The translations under genes were made by a program, and so were the position numbers. 64,000 bases of DNA from Falsirhodobacter algicola (GTDB taxonomy: Bacteria; Pseudomonadota; Alphaproteobacteria; Rhodobacterales; Rhodobacteraceae): positions 1,114,501 to 1,178,500 of the forward strand of contig NZ_CP047289.1 in assembly GCF_018279165.1 (NCBI RefSeq), written 5' to 3'. This document shows positions 8,096-17,037 of the stretch, in pieces. A model generated the notes under the pieces. It was not told where the DNA came from and searched no databases. It saw only the letters and a list, made by a program, of their open reading frames with translations. How positions within the stretch are numbered: the stretch's first letter is position 1; each line of letters starts with the position of its first letter.

Positions 8096-9642
8096 TGGCC
8101 CTGTCGCGCCGCACTCGCCCGCGCGAATCCCAGATCTGGCCCGGTTTCGTCGATGCGATGACCGCGCTGCTGCTGGTGCTGATGTTCGTGCTGACGATCT
8201 TCCTCGTCGTGCAATCGGTCCTGCGCGAGACGATCACCTCGCAGGGTTCGGAGCTTGACCGGCTCAGCGACGAGATGTCGATGCTGTCCGACCGTCTGGG
8301 GCTGGAGCAGCGCCGCAACGCCGAACTGACGGGTCAGGTCTCCGACGCGCAGAGCGAGGCCGCGCGGCAGGCGCAGCTTGCTGCAACGCTGACGGCGCGG
8401 CTGGACGATGCGACGACGCGCATCGCCAGCTTCGAGGATCAGGTCGCCTCGCTCATCGCGTCGCGCAACGATCTGCAGGCGCAGGCGGCGGATCTGGCCA
8501 AGGCCCGCGACACGGCGCTCAGCCAGCAGGAACAGCTGAACCTCGCCCTTGCCACCGCGAGGGACGAGATCGACGCACAGACCGAAGCCGCCCGTCTGGC
8601 CGCCGCCCGCCGCGACGCGATCGAGGCGCTGGTGGCCGATCTGCGCGCCCGCACCGAAGCGAGCGAGCAGGCCGCGACCGAGGCGCAGGCCGCCCTGACC
8701 GAGGCCGAGCAGCAGCAGATCGTGGACAGCGCCGCCGCCGAGGCGCTTCATGCCCGCCTTCAGAACAGTCAGGCCGAACTCACGGCCATGAGCCTCAACC
8801 TCGAGGAGCAGCGCCGCCGCGCCGAGGAAACGCTGACCCTTCTCGCCGCTGCCAAGACCGAGGCCGCGCAGGGCGCCGACCGCAAGGCGACACTGCTGGC
8901 GACGGCCGAAGCCGCGCTGGCCGCCGAACGCGTGAAGGCGACCGATGCCGAACGTCAGACGGCCGCGCTGAACGCGCAGGTGGCCGAACTGCGGGCCCAG
9001 CTTGCGGCATTGCAGCAGACGCTCAACGTGCAGGGCGCGACGGCGGACGCAAAGGACGCCACGATCGACGATCTCGGCAACCGGCTGAACGTTGCCCTTG
9101 CCCGCGCCGCCGAAGAGCAGCGCCGCCGCGCCGAACTGGAAGAAGCCGAACGCATCCGCCTGCAATCGGAGACCGAGCAGTTGGCGCGCTATCGTTCGGA
9201 ATTCTTCGGGCGGCTCAGCCAGATCCTTCAGGGGCGTGACGGCGTGCGCGTCGTGGGGGACCGGTTCGTCTTCTCCTCGGAGGTGCTGTTCAATGTCGGC
9301 TCCGCCGATCTGTCGGAGGAAGGCCGTCGGCAGATCGCCGATGTCGCCGTCAGCCTGCGCGACATCGCAAGCGACATCCCGAGCGATCTGAACTGGATCC
9401 TGCGCGTGGACGGCTTCACCGACGATCAACCTCTGTCCGGCAACGGCGCGTTCAGCGACAACTGGGAGCTGAGCCAAGCGCGCGCGCTGTCGGTGGTGCG
9501 CTTCCTGCAGAACGACCTCGGATTCCCGCCGGACCATCTGGCCGCCACCGGCTTCGGGCAGTATCAGCCCGTCGCCACCGGCAACACCGCCGAGGCGCGC
9601 GCCCAGAACCGCCGGATCGAGTTGAAGCTGACGGAGCGTTAA
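8095..9642 (+). CDS. MotB/OmpA-like peptidoglycan-binding protein with long coiled coil
   Basis: This 515-residue protein has a single N-terminal transmembrane helix (about 20-45) starting WPGFVDAMTALLLVL, in which Asp20 sits where MotB and ZorB have the proton-carrying aspartate. Residues about 48-365 are an almost uninterrupted coiled coil rich in Ala, Glu, Gln and Arg. The C-terminal 130 residues form an OmpA-like domain with VDGFTDDQPL, LSQARALSVVRFL and NRRIEL, which bind peptidoglycan. The coiled coil would span much of the periplasm. Its partner is the overlapping MotA-like gene. What the motor drives is unknown. Confidence 0.87.
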   Translation: MALSRRTRPRESQIWPGFVDAMTALLLVLMFVLTIFLVVQSVLRETITSQGSELDRLSDEMSMLSDRLGLEQRRNAELTGQVSDAQSEAARQAQLAATLTARLDDATTRIASFEDQVASLIASRNDLQAQAADLAKARDTALSQQEQLNLALATARDEIDAQTEAARLAAARRDAIEALVADLRARTEASEQAATEAQAALTEAEQQQIVDSAAAEALHARLQNSQAELTAMSLNLEEQRRRAEETLTLLAAAKTEAAQGADRKATLLATAEAALAAERVKATDAERQTAALNAQVAELRAQLAALQQTLNVQGATADAKDATIDDLGNRLNVALARAAEEQRRRAELEEAERIRLQSETEQLARYRSEFFGRLSQILQGRDGVRVVGDRFVFSSEVLFNVGSADLSEEGRRQIADVAVSLRDIASDIPSDLNWILRVDGFTDDQPLSGNGAFSDNWELSQARALSVVRFLQNDLGFPPDHLAATGFGQYQPVATGNTAEARAQNRRIELKLTER

Positions 9643-10331
9643 TGGCAGTACGGGCTTCGGCGGTCCGAGGGCATGTCGAAATGCATGTGATCCTCGTGAT
9701 AGCCGTCGGAGCCCGGACCGAGCGTCGTGCCGAAGATGCCGCAGCCTGCCTTGTAGCTCTGCGTCATCTTCTGCCCGTCCCGCCCCCGGTTCCAGTCCCG
9801 CGCGACGGTGATGCTGCGACCGTCCGTCATCGTCAGGCCCGCGACATCCACCGCACGGCCCTTGCCATGCTCGCTGATCTTGGCACCGTCGATGTTGTTG
9901 CGCCCGCGGCAGGCATAGGCCCCTGCCACATCCAGCCGCCGCACCTGCCCCCCGAAATTGGGTTGCAGCACCGTTCCGACCCATTCGTTCAGCGCCCGCG
10001 CGATCGAGCAATCCATCGTCAACGGCAGCGACAGCTTCACCCCCTGCACGGCGACGATCTGCACCGGATCGGCAATGCCGCAGCCCTGCTGGCGCGAGGT
10101 GACGGGCGCCAGATGACGCCCCGTCAGCCCCGCCGCGCCGCAGATCGCCCCCGATGCCTTGGGCGACGGGCTGCCCTTGCGCGCCCGCGGCAGGGGGGAA
10201 CTTTGCGGAGCGGTCCCGCTCGATACGACATCCGCCGCAGCGGGCCGGGTCATGGGGCGGGGTGATGCTTCGGGCGGCGCGGCGAATGCCGGGCCGGACA
10301 GAAGCACAAGGACGAGCAGCGCCGCGCGCAT
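9639..10331 (-). CDS. extensin-like C-terminal domain protein, exported
   Basis: This 230-residue protein has a signal peptide (MRAALLVLVLLSGPAFA, about 17 residues), a Pro/Ser-rich linker, and an extensin-like C-terminal domain. That domain shows the Cys pair region CGIADPVQIVAV, ISEHGKGRAVDVAG and DGYHEDHMHFDM. The His/Asp pattern resembles metal-dependent murein peptidases of the LAS type, so a cell-wall role is plausible but unproven. The ATG at 10331 was chosen because it creates the signal peptide; the frame is open to 10448. Its stop overlaps that of the MotB-like gene by four bases. Confidence 0.83.
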   Translation of the reverse strand: MRAALLVLVLLSGPAFAAPPEASPRPMTRPAAADVVSSGTAPQSSPLPRARKGSPSPKASGAICGAAGLTGRHLAPVTSRQQGCGIADPVQIVAVQGVKLSLPLTMDCSIARALNEWVGTVLQPNFGGQVRRLDVAGAYACRGRNNIDGAKISEHGKGRAVDVAGLTMTDGRSITVARDWNRGRDGQKMTQSYKAGCGIFGTTLGPGSDGYHEDHMHFDMPSDRRSPYCH

Positions 10332-10335
10332 GCCG

Positions 10336-11244
10336 TCAGCGCGCCACACCGCGTCCGAAATCGGCGGCGCTGGTATCCTGCCCCGCTTCGATGATGGAGC
10401 GGCGGATGGCACGGGTCCGCGTGAAGTAATCGTGCAGATGCTCGCCATCTTCCGTCCGGATCGCGCGCTGCAAGGCGAACAGCTCCTCCGAGAACCGGCC
10501 GAGGATGTCGAGCACCGCCTCCTTGTTCGTCAGGAAGATGTCGCGCCACATGGTCGGATCGCTGGCGGCGATGCGCGTGAAATCCCGGAAGCCCGAGGCC
10601 GAATACTTGATGATCTCGCTGTCGGATACGCGGCGGACATGCTCGGCCACGCCCACCATCGTATAGGCGATGAGGTGCGGCGTATGCGACACGACCGCCA
10701 GAACGAGATCGTGGTGCGCGGCGTCCATCACATCGACATTCGCGCCCATGCCTTCCCACAGCGCCCGCAGGCGCGCCATGGCCGCATCCTCGGCGTGATC
10801 GTCGATCAGCAGGCACCAACGGTTGTGGAAGAGCGTGGCAAAGCCAGAACGCGGGCCGGAATGCTCCGTCCCCGCCAGCGGATGGCCCGGAATGAAGCAG
10901 ACACCCGGCGGGATATGCGGGCCGACGGCGGTGATCACCGCCTGCTTGACGGACCCGACATCCGTGACGGTGGCGCCCGGTTTCAGATGCGGCGCGATCG
11001 CGGCGGCGATCTCCCCCATCGCGCCGACGGGCACCGCCAGCACTACCAGATCGGCACCCTCCACAGCTTCGGCCGCCGTCTCGCAGATACGGTCGCAGAA
11101 GCCCACTTCGCGCGCAGCCTCGCGCGTTTCGGCGCTGCGGGCGTGGCCAGTGATCTCCCCGGCCAGACCGGCCGCCTTCATCGCATGGCCCATGGACGAG
11201 GCGATGAGCCCCAGCCCCAAAAGCGCCACCCGTTCGTAGATCAT
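10336..11244 (-). CDS. tyrC: prephenate/arogenate dehydrogenase
   Basis: This 302-residue NAD(P)-dependent enzyme oxidatively decarboxylates prephenate or arogenate in tyrosine synthesis. The Rossmann loop GLGLIASSMG lies at residues 10-19. Catalytic segments GHPLAGTEHSG (around 126) and VSHTPHLIAYTMV are present, and the C-terminal helical dimerisation domain is intact. No chorismate mutase domain is attached. The ATG overlaps the hisC stop by one base (TGATG), so the two aminotransferase/dehydrogenase genes are coupled. Whether prephenate or arogenate is preferred cannot be told; the pairing with a HisC-type aromatic aminotransferase is common in alphaproteobacteria. Confidence 0.93.
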   Translation of the reverse strand: MIYERVALLGLGLIASSMGHAMKAAGLAGEITGHARSAETREAAREVGFCDRICETAAEAVEGADLVVLAVPVGAMGEIAAAIAPHLKPGATVTDVGSVKQAVITAVGPHIPPGVCFIPGHPLAGTEHSGPRSGFATLFHNRWCLLIDDHAEDAAMARLRALWEGMGANVDVMDAAHHDLVLAVVSHTPHLIAYTMVGVAEHVRRVSDSEIIKYSASGFRDFTRIAASDPTMWRDIFLTNKEAVLDILGRFSEELFALQRAIRTEDGEHLHDYFTRTRAIRRSIIEAGQDTSAADFGRGVAR

Positions 11245-12329
11245 CAGCGCAGCCCCTTGAACTGGGCGATGGCATGGGCGACGCGGCGGCAGGATGCCTC
11301 ATCCCCGACCGTGATGCGCAGGCAATGCGGCAGCTTGTAGCTGGCGACCCGGCGCACGATCAGCCCTTGGCTGAGCAGGAAGCTGTCGCAGGCCTCCGCC
11401 TCTTGGGCATCGGCAAAGCGGGCAAGGATGAAGTTCGCCATCGACGTATCGGAGGGCACACCGATTTCCGCCAGCGCCTCGGCCAGCCAGACGCGCCAGC
11501 GGGCATTCTCGGCGCGGCACCGGGTGACCCATTCCTGATCGCGCATCGCCGCCTCGGCCACATCAAGCTGCGTGGTGGACAGGTTGAACGGCCCGCGGAT
11601 GCGGTTCAGCACGTCGATGATCGCCTTCGGGCCATAGCCCCAGCCGATCCGCAACCCGCCAAGACCGTAGATCTTGGAGAAGGTGCGCGTCATCACCACG
11701 TTGTCCCGCGCCTCGATCAGGTTGTGGCCCGCATCGTAGCCCTGCACATATTCGGCATAGGCACCGTCCAGCACGAGGATCGCCTGCGGCGGCAGGCCCG
11801 CTGCCAGCCGTGCCAGTTCCGCCGCCGACACCATCGTGCCCGTCGGGTTGTTCGGATTGGCGATGAACACAAGGCGCGTCCGGTCGGTGCAGGCGGCCAG
11901 GAGCGCATCGACATCGGCCGTCCGCTCCCGCTCCGGCACCTCGACCGGCGTCGCACCGACCGCCAGCGCCGAGATGCGGTACATCAGGAACCCGTGCTCG
12001 GTAAACAGAACCTCGTCGCCCGGCCCGGCATAGGCCTGACAGAGGAAGGTGATGATCTCATCGGAGCCGACGCCGCAGATCACCCGCCCGGCGTCGAGGC
12101 CATGCACCTCGGCGATCGCCTGACGCAGCGCGGTGTGATCGGTGTTCGGATAACGGTGCAGCGTGTGGACCGAGCGCAGGAAGGCTTCCTTCGCACGTTC
12201 CGACGGGCCGGCGGGGTTTTCGTTGGAGGAAAGCTTCAGCGCATTCGCAACACCGGCCACATGGCTCTTGCCGCCCTCGTACAGCGCGATGTCGAGGATT
12301 CCGGGTTGCGGACGGATGGCGTTGGTCAT
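11244..12329 (-). CDS. hisC: histidinol-phosphate aminotransferase
   Basis: This 361-residue PLP enzyme of fold type I converts imidazole-acetol phosphate to histidinol phosphate and often also transaminates aromatic keto acids. [11 protein letters not shown] near residue 33, NPNNPTGT near 162, DGAYAEY, and the PLP lysine in [12 protein letters not shown] near 222 are all present, as is the RIGWGYG arginine. It is the first gene of a two-gene operon with tyrC, which suggests a role in tyrosine or phenylalanine synthesis as well as histidine. The length is normal. Confidence 0.94.
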   Translation of the reverse strand: MTNAIRPQPGILDIALYEGGKSHVAGVANALKLSSNENPAGPSERAKEAFLRSVHTLHRYPNTDHTALRQAIAEVHGLDAGRVICGVGSDEIITFLCQAYAGPGDEVLFTEHGFLMYRISALAVGATPVEVPERERTADVDALLAACTDRTRLVFIANPNNPTGTMVSAAELARLAAGLPPQAILVLDGAYAEYVQGYDAGHNLIEARDNVVMTRTFSKIYGLGGLRIGWGYGPKAIIDVLNRIRGPFNLSTTQLDVAEAAMRDQEWVTRCRAENARWRVWLAEALAEIGVPSDTSMANFILARFADAQEAEACDSFLLSQGLIVRRVASYKLPHCLRITVGDEASCRRVAHAIAQFKGLR

Positions 12330-12353
12330 GGTCGTGTTCCCTCTGGCCTTCGG

Positions 12354-12383
12354 TTTCTAGCGGCGCACCGTCTTTCATGCCAG
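12354..12383 (-). promoter_or_regulatory. candidate promoter for hisC-tyrC
   Basis: CTGGCA (12383-12378) and TAGAAA (12359-12354) on the minus strand are 18 bases apart, about 25 bases upstream of the hisC start. It is a weak match supported mainly by position downstream of the rpsD terminator. Confidence 0.3.
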
Positions 12384-12405
12384 CGGAAACATCGGATCCC
12401 CATGC

Positions 12406-12435
12406 AAAAGGCCGCCGCGGTGTCCCGCAGCGGCC
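12406..12435 (-). terminator. rho-independent terminator of rpsD
   Basis: Read on the minus strand, an 11-bp stem with one G-T wobble (arms 12425-12435 and 12410-12420) and loop GACA is followed by TTTT at 12409-12406. It sits 24 bases after the rpsD stop. Confidence 0.9.
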
Positions 12436-12458
12436 CCAGTCGCACGAACCGAAAAGGA

Positions 12459-13079
12459 TCAGTTCTGTGCGTAGAATTCGACGACCAGGTTCGGTTCCAT
12501 CTGGACAGCGTAGGGGATGTCCGACAGGCCCGGCGTACGGGTGAAGGTCGCGGTCATCTTGGAGTGATCGACCTCGATATAGTCGGGAACGTCACGCTCG
12601 GCCAGGCCGACGGCTTCCAGCACGATGGCCAGTTGCTTGGACGTCTGTTTCACCTCGACGACATCGCCTTCGCGCACACGGTAGGACGCGATGTTCACGC
12701 GCTTGCCGTTCACGAGGACGTGGCCGTGGTTCACGAACTGACGCGCCGCGAAGATGGTCGGCACGAATTTCGCGCGGTAGACGATCGCGTCCAGACGACG
12801 CTCCAGCAGGCCGACCAGCATCTCGCCGGTGTCGCCTTTCAGACGCTCGGCTTCGGCATAGATGCGACGGAATTGCTTTTCCGTCAGATCGCCGTAGTAG
12901 CCTTTGAGCTTTTGCTTGGCGCGCAGCTGCGTACCGAAGTCCGACAGCTTGTTCTTGCGGCGCTGACCGTGCTGGCCGGGGCCGTATTCACGCTTGTTCA
13001 CCGGGGACTTCGGACGGCCCCAGATGTTTTCGCCCATGCGGCGGTCGATTTTGTATTTGGCAGAGGTGCGTTTGGTCAC
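12459..13079 (-). CDS. rpsD: 30S ribosomal protein S4
   Basis: This 206-residue protein is a primary 16S rRNA-binding protein that nucleates the 30S body. The N-terminal domain has [13 protein letters not shown] and [17 protein letters not shown]. The S4 RNA-binding domain covers about residues 94-158 with [15 protein letters not shown] and the [17 protein letters not shown] segment. The four-cysteine zinc knuckle of some S4 proteins is absent, as in other alphaproteobacteria. It is a stand-alone gene with its own promoter, structured leader and terminator, which is compatible with autoregulation. Confidence 0.98.
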   Translation of the reverse strand: MTKRTSAKYKIDRRMGENIWGRPKSPVNKREYGPGQHGQRRKNKLSDFGTQLRAKQKLKGYYGDLTEKQFRRIYAEAERLKGDTGEMLVGLLERRLDAIVYRAKFVPTIFAARQFVNHGHVLVNGKRVNIASYRVREGDVVEVKQTSKQLAIVLEAVGLAERDVPDYIEVDHSKMTATFTRTPGLSDIPYAVQMEPNLVVEFYAQN

Positions 13080-13114
13080 CGCTGATCTCCTTGCTATGAA
13101 GGGCGTTGTCCTTT

Positions 13115-13149
13115 CCCCTCGCGGGGCGACAGGTCATCCCCTCGCGGGG
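13115..13149. repeat. tandem 12-base hairpin repeats in the rpsD leader
   Basis: CCCCTCGCGGGG occurs twice, at 13115-13126 and 13138-13149, with a 23-base period. Each copy can fold as a small hairpin in the rpsD mRNA leader between the promoter and the start codon. They could be an S4 autoregulatory site by analogy with other ribosomal leaders; this is inferred. Confidence 0.6.
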
Positions 13150-13192
13150 GCCACCAACACCAATGAAAACCGCCCATTCGACGGATCGCGCG

Positions 13193-13220
13193 CTTATACA
13201 GGGGCAGCGCGCGGTGTCAA
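13193..13220 (-). promoter_or_regulatory. strong promoter for rpsD
   Basis: TTGACA (13220-13215) and TATAAG (13198-13193) on the minus strand are 16 bases apart, a near-consensus sigma-70 promoter. The -35 overlaps the stop codon of the upstream MFS gene. Confidence 0.75.
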
Positions 13221-14392
13221 CACCGCTTCGGCTCGGGCACGCGGCGTAGGCCCAACAGCGCCAGCGCCAGCGCCACGAGGATCACCATCCCATAGACGAA
13301 GGCCGTCTGCATCAGGCCGAGATACGGCACCGCCATGCCCGCCAGCACCGCCGGCGCCGCAAAGGCGGTGTAGCTGAGCGCGAAGAACGTGGCCAACATC
13401 GACGCCCGTTCCTGCCCCTCGGCCAGCGGCAGCAGGAGCCGCAGGATCGAGGAAAAGACCAGCCCCTGCCCCGTGCCCACGATCATCGTGCCCAAGAACA
13501 TCAGCGGCCCCTGCCCCAGTTCCATCCCCGCCAGCGTCAGCGGAATGCCCAGCATCTGTGCCACCGCCCCGGCCAGCATCATGCGCGATGCGGGCCGGGT
13601 CCGCCCCACCATCACCGCCACCGCCGCGCTGCCCATCAGAACGCAGACGATCACCCCCGTCACCATCTGCGATTCCGTATGGAGCGCCCGGTTCAGCAGC
13701 GTCGGCATCAGGGACATGTACAGCCCGCCGATCGCCCAGCCGGTCAGAACCGGCGGCAGATAGCGGATGAACTGCGCCCGCGCCGCACGCGGCACCCCAA
13801 GGCTGGGCCGCAGCGAGGCAAGCGCGCCGGGATGACGCGGGCAGGTTTCCGGCATCCGCACCAGCGCCAGAAGCGACAGCACGCTGAATATCCCGATCGC
13901 CACATAGGGCAGCGCCATCGGATGCGGGGCCAAGCTGACCAGAAGCCCGGTGGAGAGCGCCCCGAACGACATCCCAAGGAACGGCACCACGGAATTGAGG
14001 ACCGGCCCACGCTCCGGGTCGGCATCCACGATCGCCGCGCCGCAGGTCGGCACCGCGATGCCCATGGCGAGCCCCTGCACCACCCGCGCCAGCAGCAGCC
14101 CCTGATAGCTGTCCGCCGCAAGGAAGATCGCCAGCGCCGCGAGGTTCAGCAGCAGCGCCCCCGCGATCACCGGCTTGCGCCCCAGATGGTTCGAGAGCCG
14201 CCCCGCCGTCAGCAGCGCGATCAGCAGCGCCACGACATAGATCGCGAACAGCGCCGTGACCTGAAACGGCACGAGGCCATAGACACGCTGATACAGCGGA
14301 TAGAGCGGCGTCGGGACGGACGCGCCAAGGGCGAAAACCACCGCCGTCAACGTTCCATACACCGTCATCGCACGCAGAGATGCATGACGCAT
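13217..14392 (-). CDS. major facilitator superfamily transporter
   Basis: This 391-residue protein has about 12 hydrophobic segments. It carries the MFS motif-A-like loop GRLSNHLGRKPVIAG between TM2 and TM3 (about residues 63-77) and a TM5-like segment VVPFLGMSFGALSTG, features of proton-driven drug exporters. The substrate cannot be assigned. It is a single gene convergent with nothing and located between the dpp operon and rpsD on the same strand. The ATG at 14392 gives a short cytosolic N terminus before TM1, as expected. Confidence 0.88.
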   Translation of the reverse strand: MRHASLRAMTVYGTLTAVVFALGASVPTPLYPLYQRVYGLVPFQVTALFAIYVVALLIALLTAGRLSNHLGRKPVIAGALLLNLAALAIFLAADSYQGLLLARVVQGLAMGIAVPTCGAAIVDADPERGPVLNSVVPFLGMSFGALSTGLLVSLAPHPMALPYVAIGIFSVLSLLALVRMPETCPRHPGALASLRPSLGVPRAARAQFIRYLPPVLTGWAIGGLYMSLMPTLLNRALHTESQMVTGVIVCVLMGSAAVAVMVGRTRPASRMMLAGAVAQMLGIPLTLAGMELGQGPLMFLGTMIVGTGQGLVFSSILRLLLPLAEGQERASMLATFFALSYTAFAAPAVLAGMAVPYLGLMQTAFVYGMVILVALALALLGLRRVPEPKRC

Positions 14393-14452
14393 GGCGAACC
14401 TCGCAGAAGGAATACGCAGGAAGTAGCCACGGCGACCCGCCGTGGCAAGCGC

Positions 14453-15292
14453 TCAGGCTGCGCTGCCGATCCCGGCGGCACGGCGCCGGGCGACGCGGGC
14501 GCGGATCGCCTCGATATCGGTGACGGGCGTCGCGGCGAACAGCTTGCGCGTATAGTCGTGCTGCGGATCGGCGAAGACCGCCTCGCGCGTGCCGAATTCC
14601 ACCACCTCGCCCTTGTACATCACCATCACCTCATCGGCGATGTAGCGCACGACCGACAGATCGTGGCTGATGAAGACATAGGTCAGATCGAATTCGTCCT
14701 GCAGATCGGCCAAGAGGTTCAGCACCTGCGCCTGCACCGACAGATCCAGCGCCGAAACCGGCTCGTCCAGCACCAGAAGGCGCGGGTTCACCATCAGCGC
14801 CCGCGCGATGGCCAGACGCTGGCGCTGCCCGCCCGAGAACATGTGCGGATAGCGGTTGAAATGCTCCGCCTGAAGGCCGACGCGGATCAGCATCGCCATC
14901 GCCTTTTCGCGCCGGGTCTTCGCATCGTCCTTCGTGTTCAGGATCAGCGGCTCCATCAGCATGTCCCCGACCTTCTGGCGGGGGTTCAGGCTGCCATAGG
15001 GGTTCTGGAACACGATCTGAACCTTGCGGCGCAGTTCGGGCGTCAGGCCGGACAGGCTGACGCGCTGCCCGTCGAGATACATCTCCCCCTCGGTCGCGGG
15101 GTCGATCAGGGTCAGAATCCGCGCGAGCGTGGATTTGCCGCAGCCCGACTCCCCGACGATGGCCAGCGTGCGCCCCTGCTCGATGCTGAAGGAGATGCCC
15201 TTCAGCGCCCGGACCGACGCGCCCTTGCGCAGCAGCCCGCCCGAAACGGCGTAATCGCGGATGATGTTGCGGACGTCCAGAACGGCGGTCAT
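14453..15292 (-). CDS. dppF: peptide ABC transporter ATP-binding protein (DppF/OppF type)
   Basis: This 279-residue ATPase energises an inner-membrane peptide importer. It has Walker A GESGCGKST (about residues 49-57), signature FSGGQRQRLAIARAL, Walker B LLVLDEPVSALD, and the C-terminal oligopeptide-transporter extension. The family's 'PYGSLNPR' Q-loop segment is present. It overlaps the preceding dppD by four bases (ATGA). It is the last gene of the five-gene operon dppA-B-C-D-F. Confidence 0.93.
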   Translation of the reverse strand: MTAVLDVRNIIRDYAVSGGLLRKGASVRALKGISFSIEQGRTLAIVGESGCGKSTLARILTLIDPATEGEMYLDGQRVSLSGLTPELRRKVQIVFQNPYGSLNPRQKVGDMLMEPLILNTKDDAKTRREKAMAMLIRVGLQAEHFNRYPHMFSGGQRQRLAIARALMVNPRLLVLDEPVSALDLSVQAQVLNLLADLQDEFDLTYVFISHDLSVVRYIADEVMVMYKGEVVEFGTREAVFADPQHDYTRKLFAATPVTDIEAIRARVARRRAAGIGSAA

Positions 15293-16137
15293 CGCGTGGC
15301 CTCCAGCGTGGCGGGATCGATGAAGTCGGATACGGTGGCAAGCCGGTCGCCCGTCGCATGTTCCGGCAGGGCCGACAGCAGCGCACGGGTGTAGGGATGG
15401 CTCGGGGCTTCGAACAGGGTCAGCACATCGGCCTCCTCCATCTTGCTGCCCTTGTACTTGACGATCACGCGGTCGGCCGTTTCGGCCACAACGCCCATGT
15501 CATGGGTGATCATGATCATGCCCATGCCCGTCTCTTCCTGCAACGACATCAGAAGATCGAGGATCTGCTTCTGGATCGTCACATCGAGCGCGGTCGTCGG
15601 TTCGTCCGCGATCAGCAGCTTGGGCCGGCAGGCGATGGCGATGGCGATCATCACGCGCTGGCATTGCCCGCCCGACATCTGGTGCGGATAGGAATCGAGG
15701 CGCTTCTCCGGTTCGGGGATGCCCACGGCGGTGAACAACTCGATCGCGCGTTTGCGCCGCGCGGCCCGGCCAAGGCCGAGATGCGCGCGCAGGCTTTCCT
15801 CGATCTGATACCCGACGGTGAAGCACGGGTTGAGCGAGGCGATCGGCTCCTGAAAGATCATGGAGATGTCGCGGCCGATGATCGCGCGGCGGTCCCGCTC
15901 GGACATGCCCAGAAGGTCGCGGCCGTTGAAGGTCATGACATCGGCCGTCACGGTGGCGGTCTTGGGCAGAAGGCCCATCGCTGCCAGCATCGACACCGAT
16001 TTGCCCGACCCGGATTCACCGACGATCGCCAGCACTTCGCGCGAGTGCACCGTCAGGTCCAGTCCCTTCACGGCGTGGAACGATCCGGTCGCGGTGGCGA
16101 AACGGACGTTGAGGTTGCGGATCTCCAGAAGGGCCAT
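15289..16137 (-). CDS. dppD: peptide ABC transporter ATP-binding protein (DppD/OppD type)
   Basis: This 282-residue ATPase is partner to DppF. Walker A GESGSGKS (about residues 38-45), the [17 protein letters not shown]-loop, signature [16 protein letters not shown] and Walker [13 protein letters not shown] are seen, plus the C-terminal [13 protein letters not shown] segment of the oligopeptide family. The frame is open to 16296, but the ATG at 16137 starts [13 protein letters not shown] at the family boundary and lies two bases after the dppC stop. The C terminus is slightly short of the usual iron-sulphur-like extension of OppD. Confidence 0.93.
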   Translation of the reverse strand: MALLEIRNLNVRFATATGSFHAVKGLDLTVHSREVLAIVGESGSGKSVSMLAAMGLLPKTATVTADVMTFNGRDLLGMSERDRRAIIGRDISMIFQEPIASLNPCFTVGYQIEESLRAHLGLGRAARRKRAIELFTAVGIPEPEKRLDSYPHQMSGGQCQRVMIAIAIACRPKLLIADEPTTALDVTIQKQILDLLMSLQEETGMGMIMITHDMGVVAETADRVIVKYKGSKMEEADVLTLFEAPSHPYTRALLSALPEHATGDRLATVSDFIDPATLEATR

Positions 16138-16139
16138 CG

Positions 16140-17033
16140 TCAGCTCCGCTTCAGTTTCGGGTCGAGCGCGTCGCGCAGGCCGTCGCCCACGAGGTTGATC
16201 GCAAGGACCGTGATCAGGATCGCAAGGCCGGGGAAGGTCACGACCCACCATGCCCGCAGGATGAACTCGCGCGCTTCGGCCAGCATCGTGCCCCATTCGG
16301 GCAGCGGGGGCTGCGCGCCCATGCCCAGAAAGCCGAGCGCCGCCGCATCCAGCACCGCGTTCGAGAAGGAGAGCGTGCCCTGCACGATCAGCGGCGCCAT
16401 GCAGTTCGGCAGGATGGTGCGCACCATCAGCCGGAAGCGCCCCGCCCCGGCCACGCGCGCGGCCATGACGTATTCCTTGTTCTTCTCGGTCATCACGGCG
16501 GCGCGGGTCAGACGCGCGAAATGCGGTTGCAGCACGATGGCGATGGCGATCATCGCGTTCATCAGCCCGGGGCCGAGGATCGCAACCATCACCAGCGCCA
16601 AGAGCAGCGACGGGAAGGCAAGGATGACATCCATCACCCGCATGATGACGGTATCCACCCAGCCGCCGAAGAACCCGGCCAGCAGCCCCAGAACGATGCC
16701 GCCCACCAGCGCGATCGCAACGACGACGCAGCCGATGATGAGCGATTGGCGCGCGCCGAAGATCAAGCGCGAGAGGATGTCCCGCCCCACGGCGTCGGTG
16801 CCCAGAAGGAAGCGGCTGCTGCCGCCGTCCTGCCAGCTTGGCGGCGCCAGAAGCGCGTCGCGGAACTGCTGGATCGGATCGTGCGGCGCCAGCACCGGCG
16901 CGAACAGCGCGATCACGATCAGCGCAAGGAACACGAAGAGGCCGATCACGGCCCCCCGGTTTTCGGAGAAATAGAACCAGAACTCACGCAGCACGCGCGC
17001 GCGTTCGGACGGGGTTTTGACGGTTGCGGTCAT
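16140..17033 (-). CDS. dppC: peptide ABC transporter permease (DppC type)
   Basis: This 297-residue inner-membrane protein has six predicted helices. The N-terminal OppC_N segment (FWFYFSENRGAVIGLFVFLAL) is followed by LLGTDAVGRDILSRLIFGARQSL and the EAA loop EYVMAARVAGAGRFRLMVRTILPN that contacts the ATPases. It pairs with DppB to form the peptide channel. It lies four bases downstream of dppB and two bases upstream of dppD. Confidence 0.94.
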   Translation of the reverse strand: MTATVKTPSERARVLREFWFYFSENRGAVIGLFVFLALIVIALFAPVLAPHDPIQQFRDALLAPPSWQDGGSSRFLLGTDAVGRDILSRLIFGARQSLIIGCVVVAIALVGGIVLGLLAGFFGGWVDTVIMRVMDVILAFPSLLLALVMVAILGPGLMNAMIAIAIVLQPHFARLTRAAVMTEKNKEYVMAARVAGAGRFRLMVRTILPNCMAPLIVQGTLSFSNAVLDAAALGFLGMGAQPPLPEWGTMLAEAREFILRAWWVVTFPGLAILITVLAINLVGDGLRDALDPKLKRS

Positions 17034-17037
17034 GGTC

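Noticed and set aside
6893-9642. Zorya antiphage system
   Set aside because: The pair resembles ZorA/ZorB in fold, but no ZorC, ZorD or ZorE gene is present. The coiled coil lies in the MotB-like protein rather than in a long MotA-like tail, and the neighbours are housekeeping genes.
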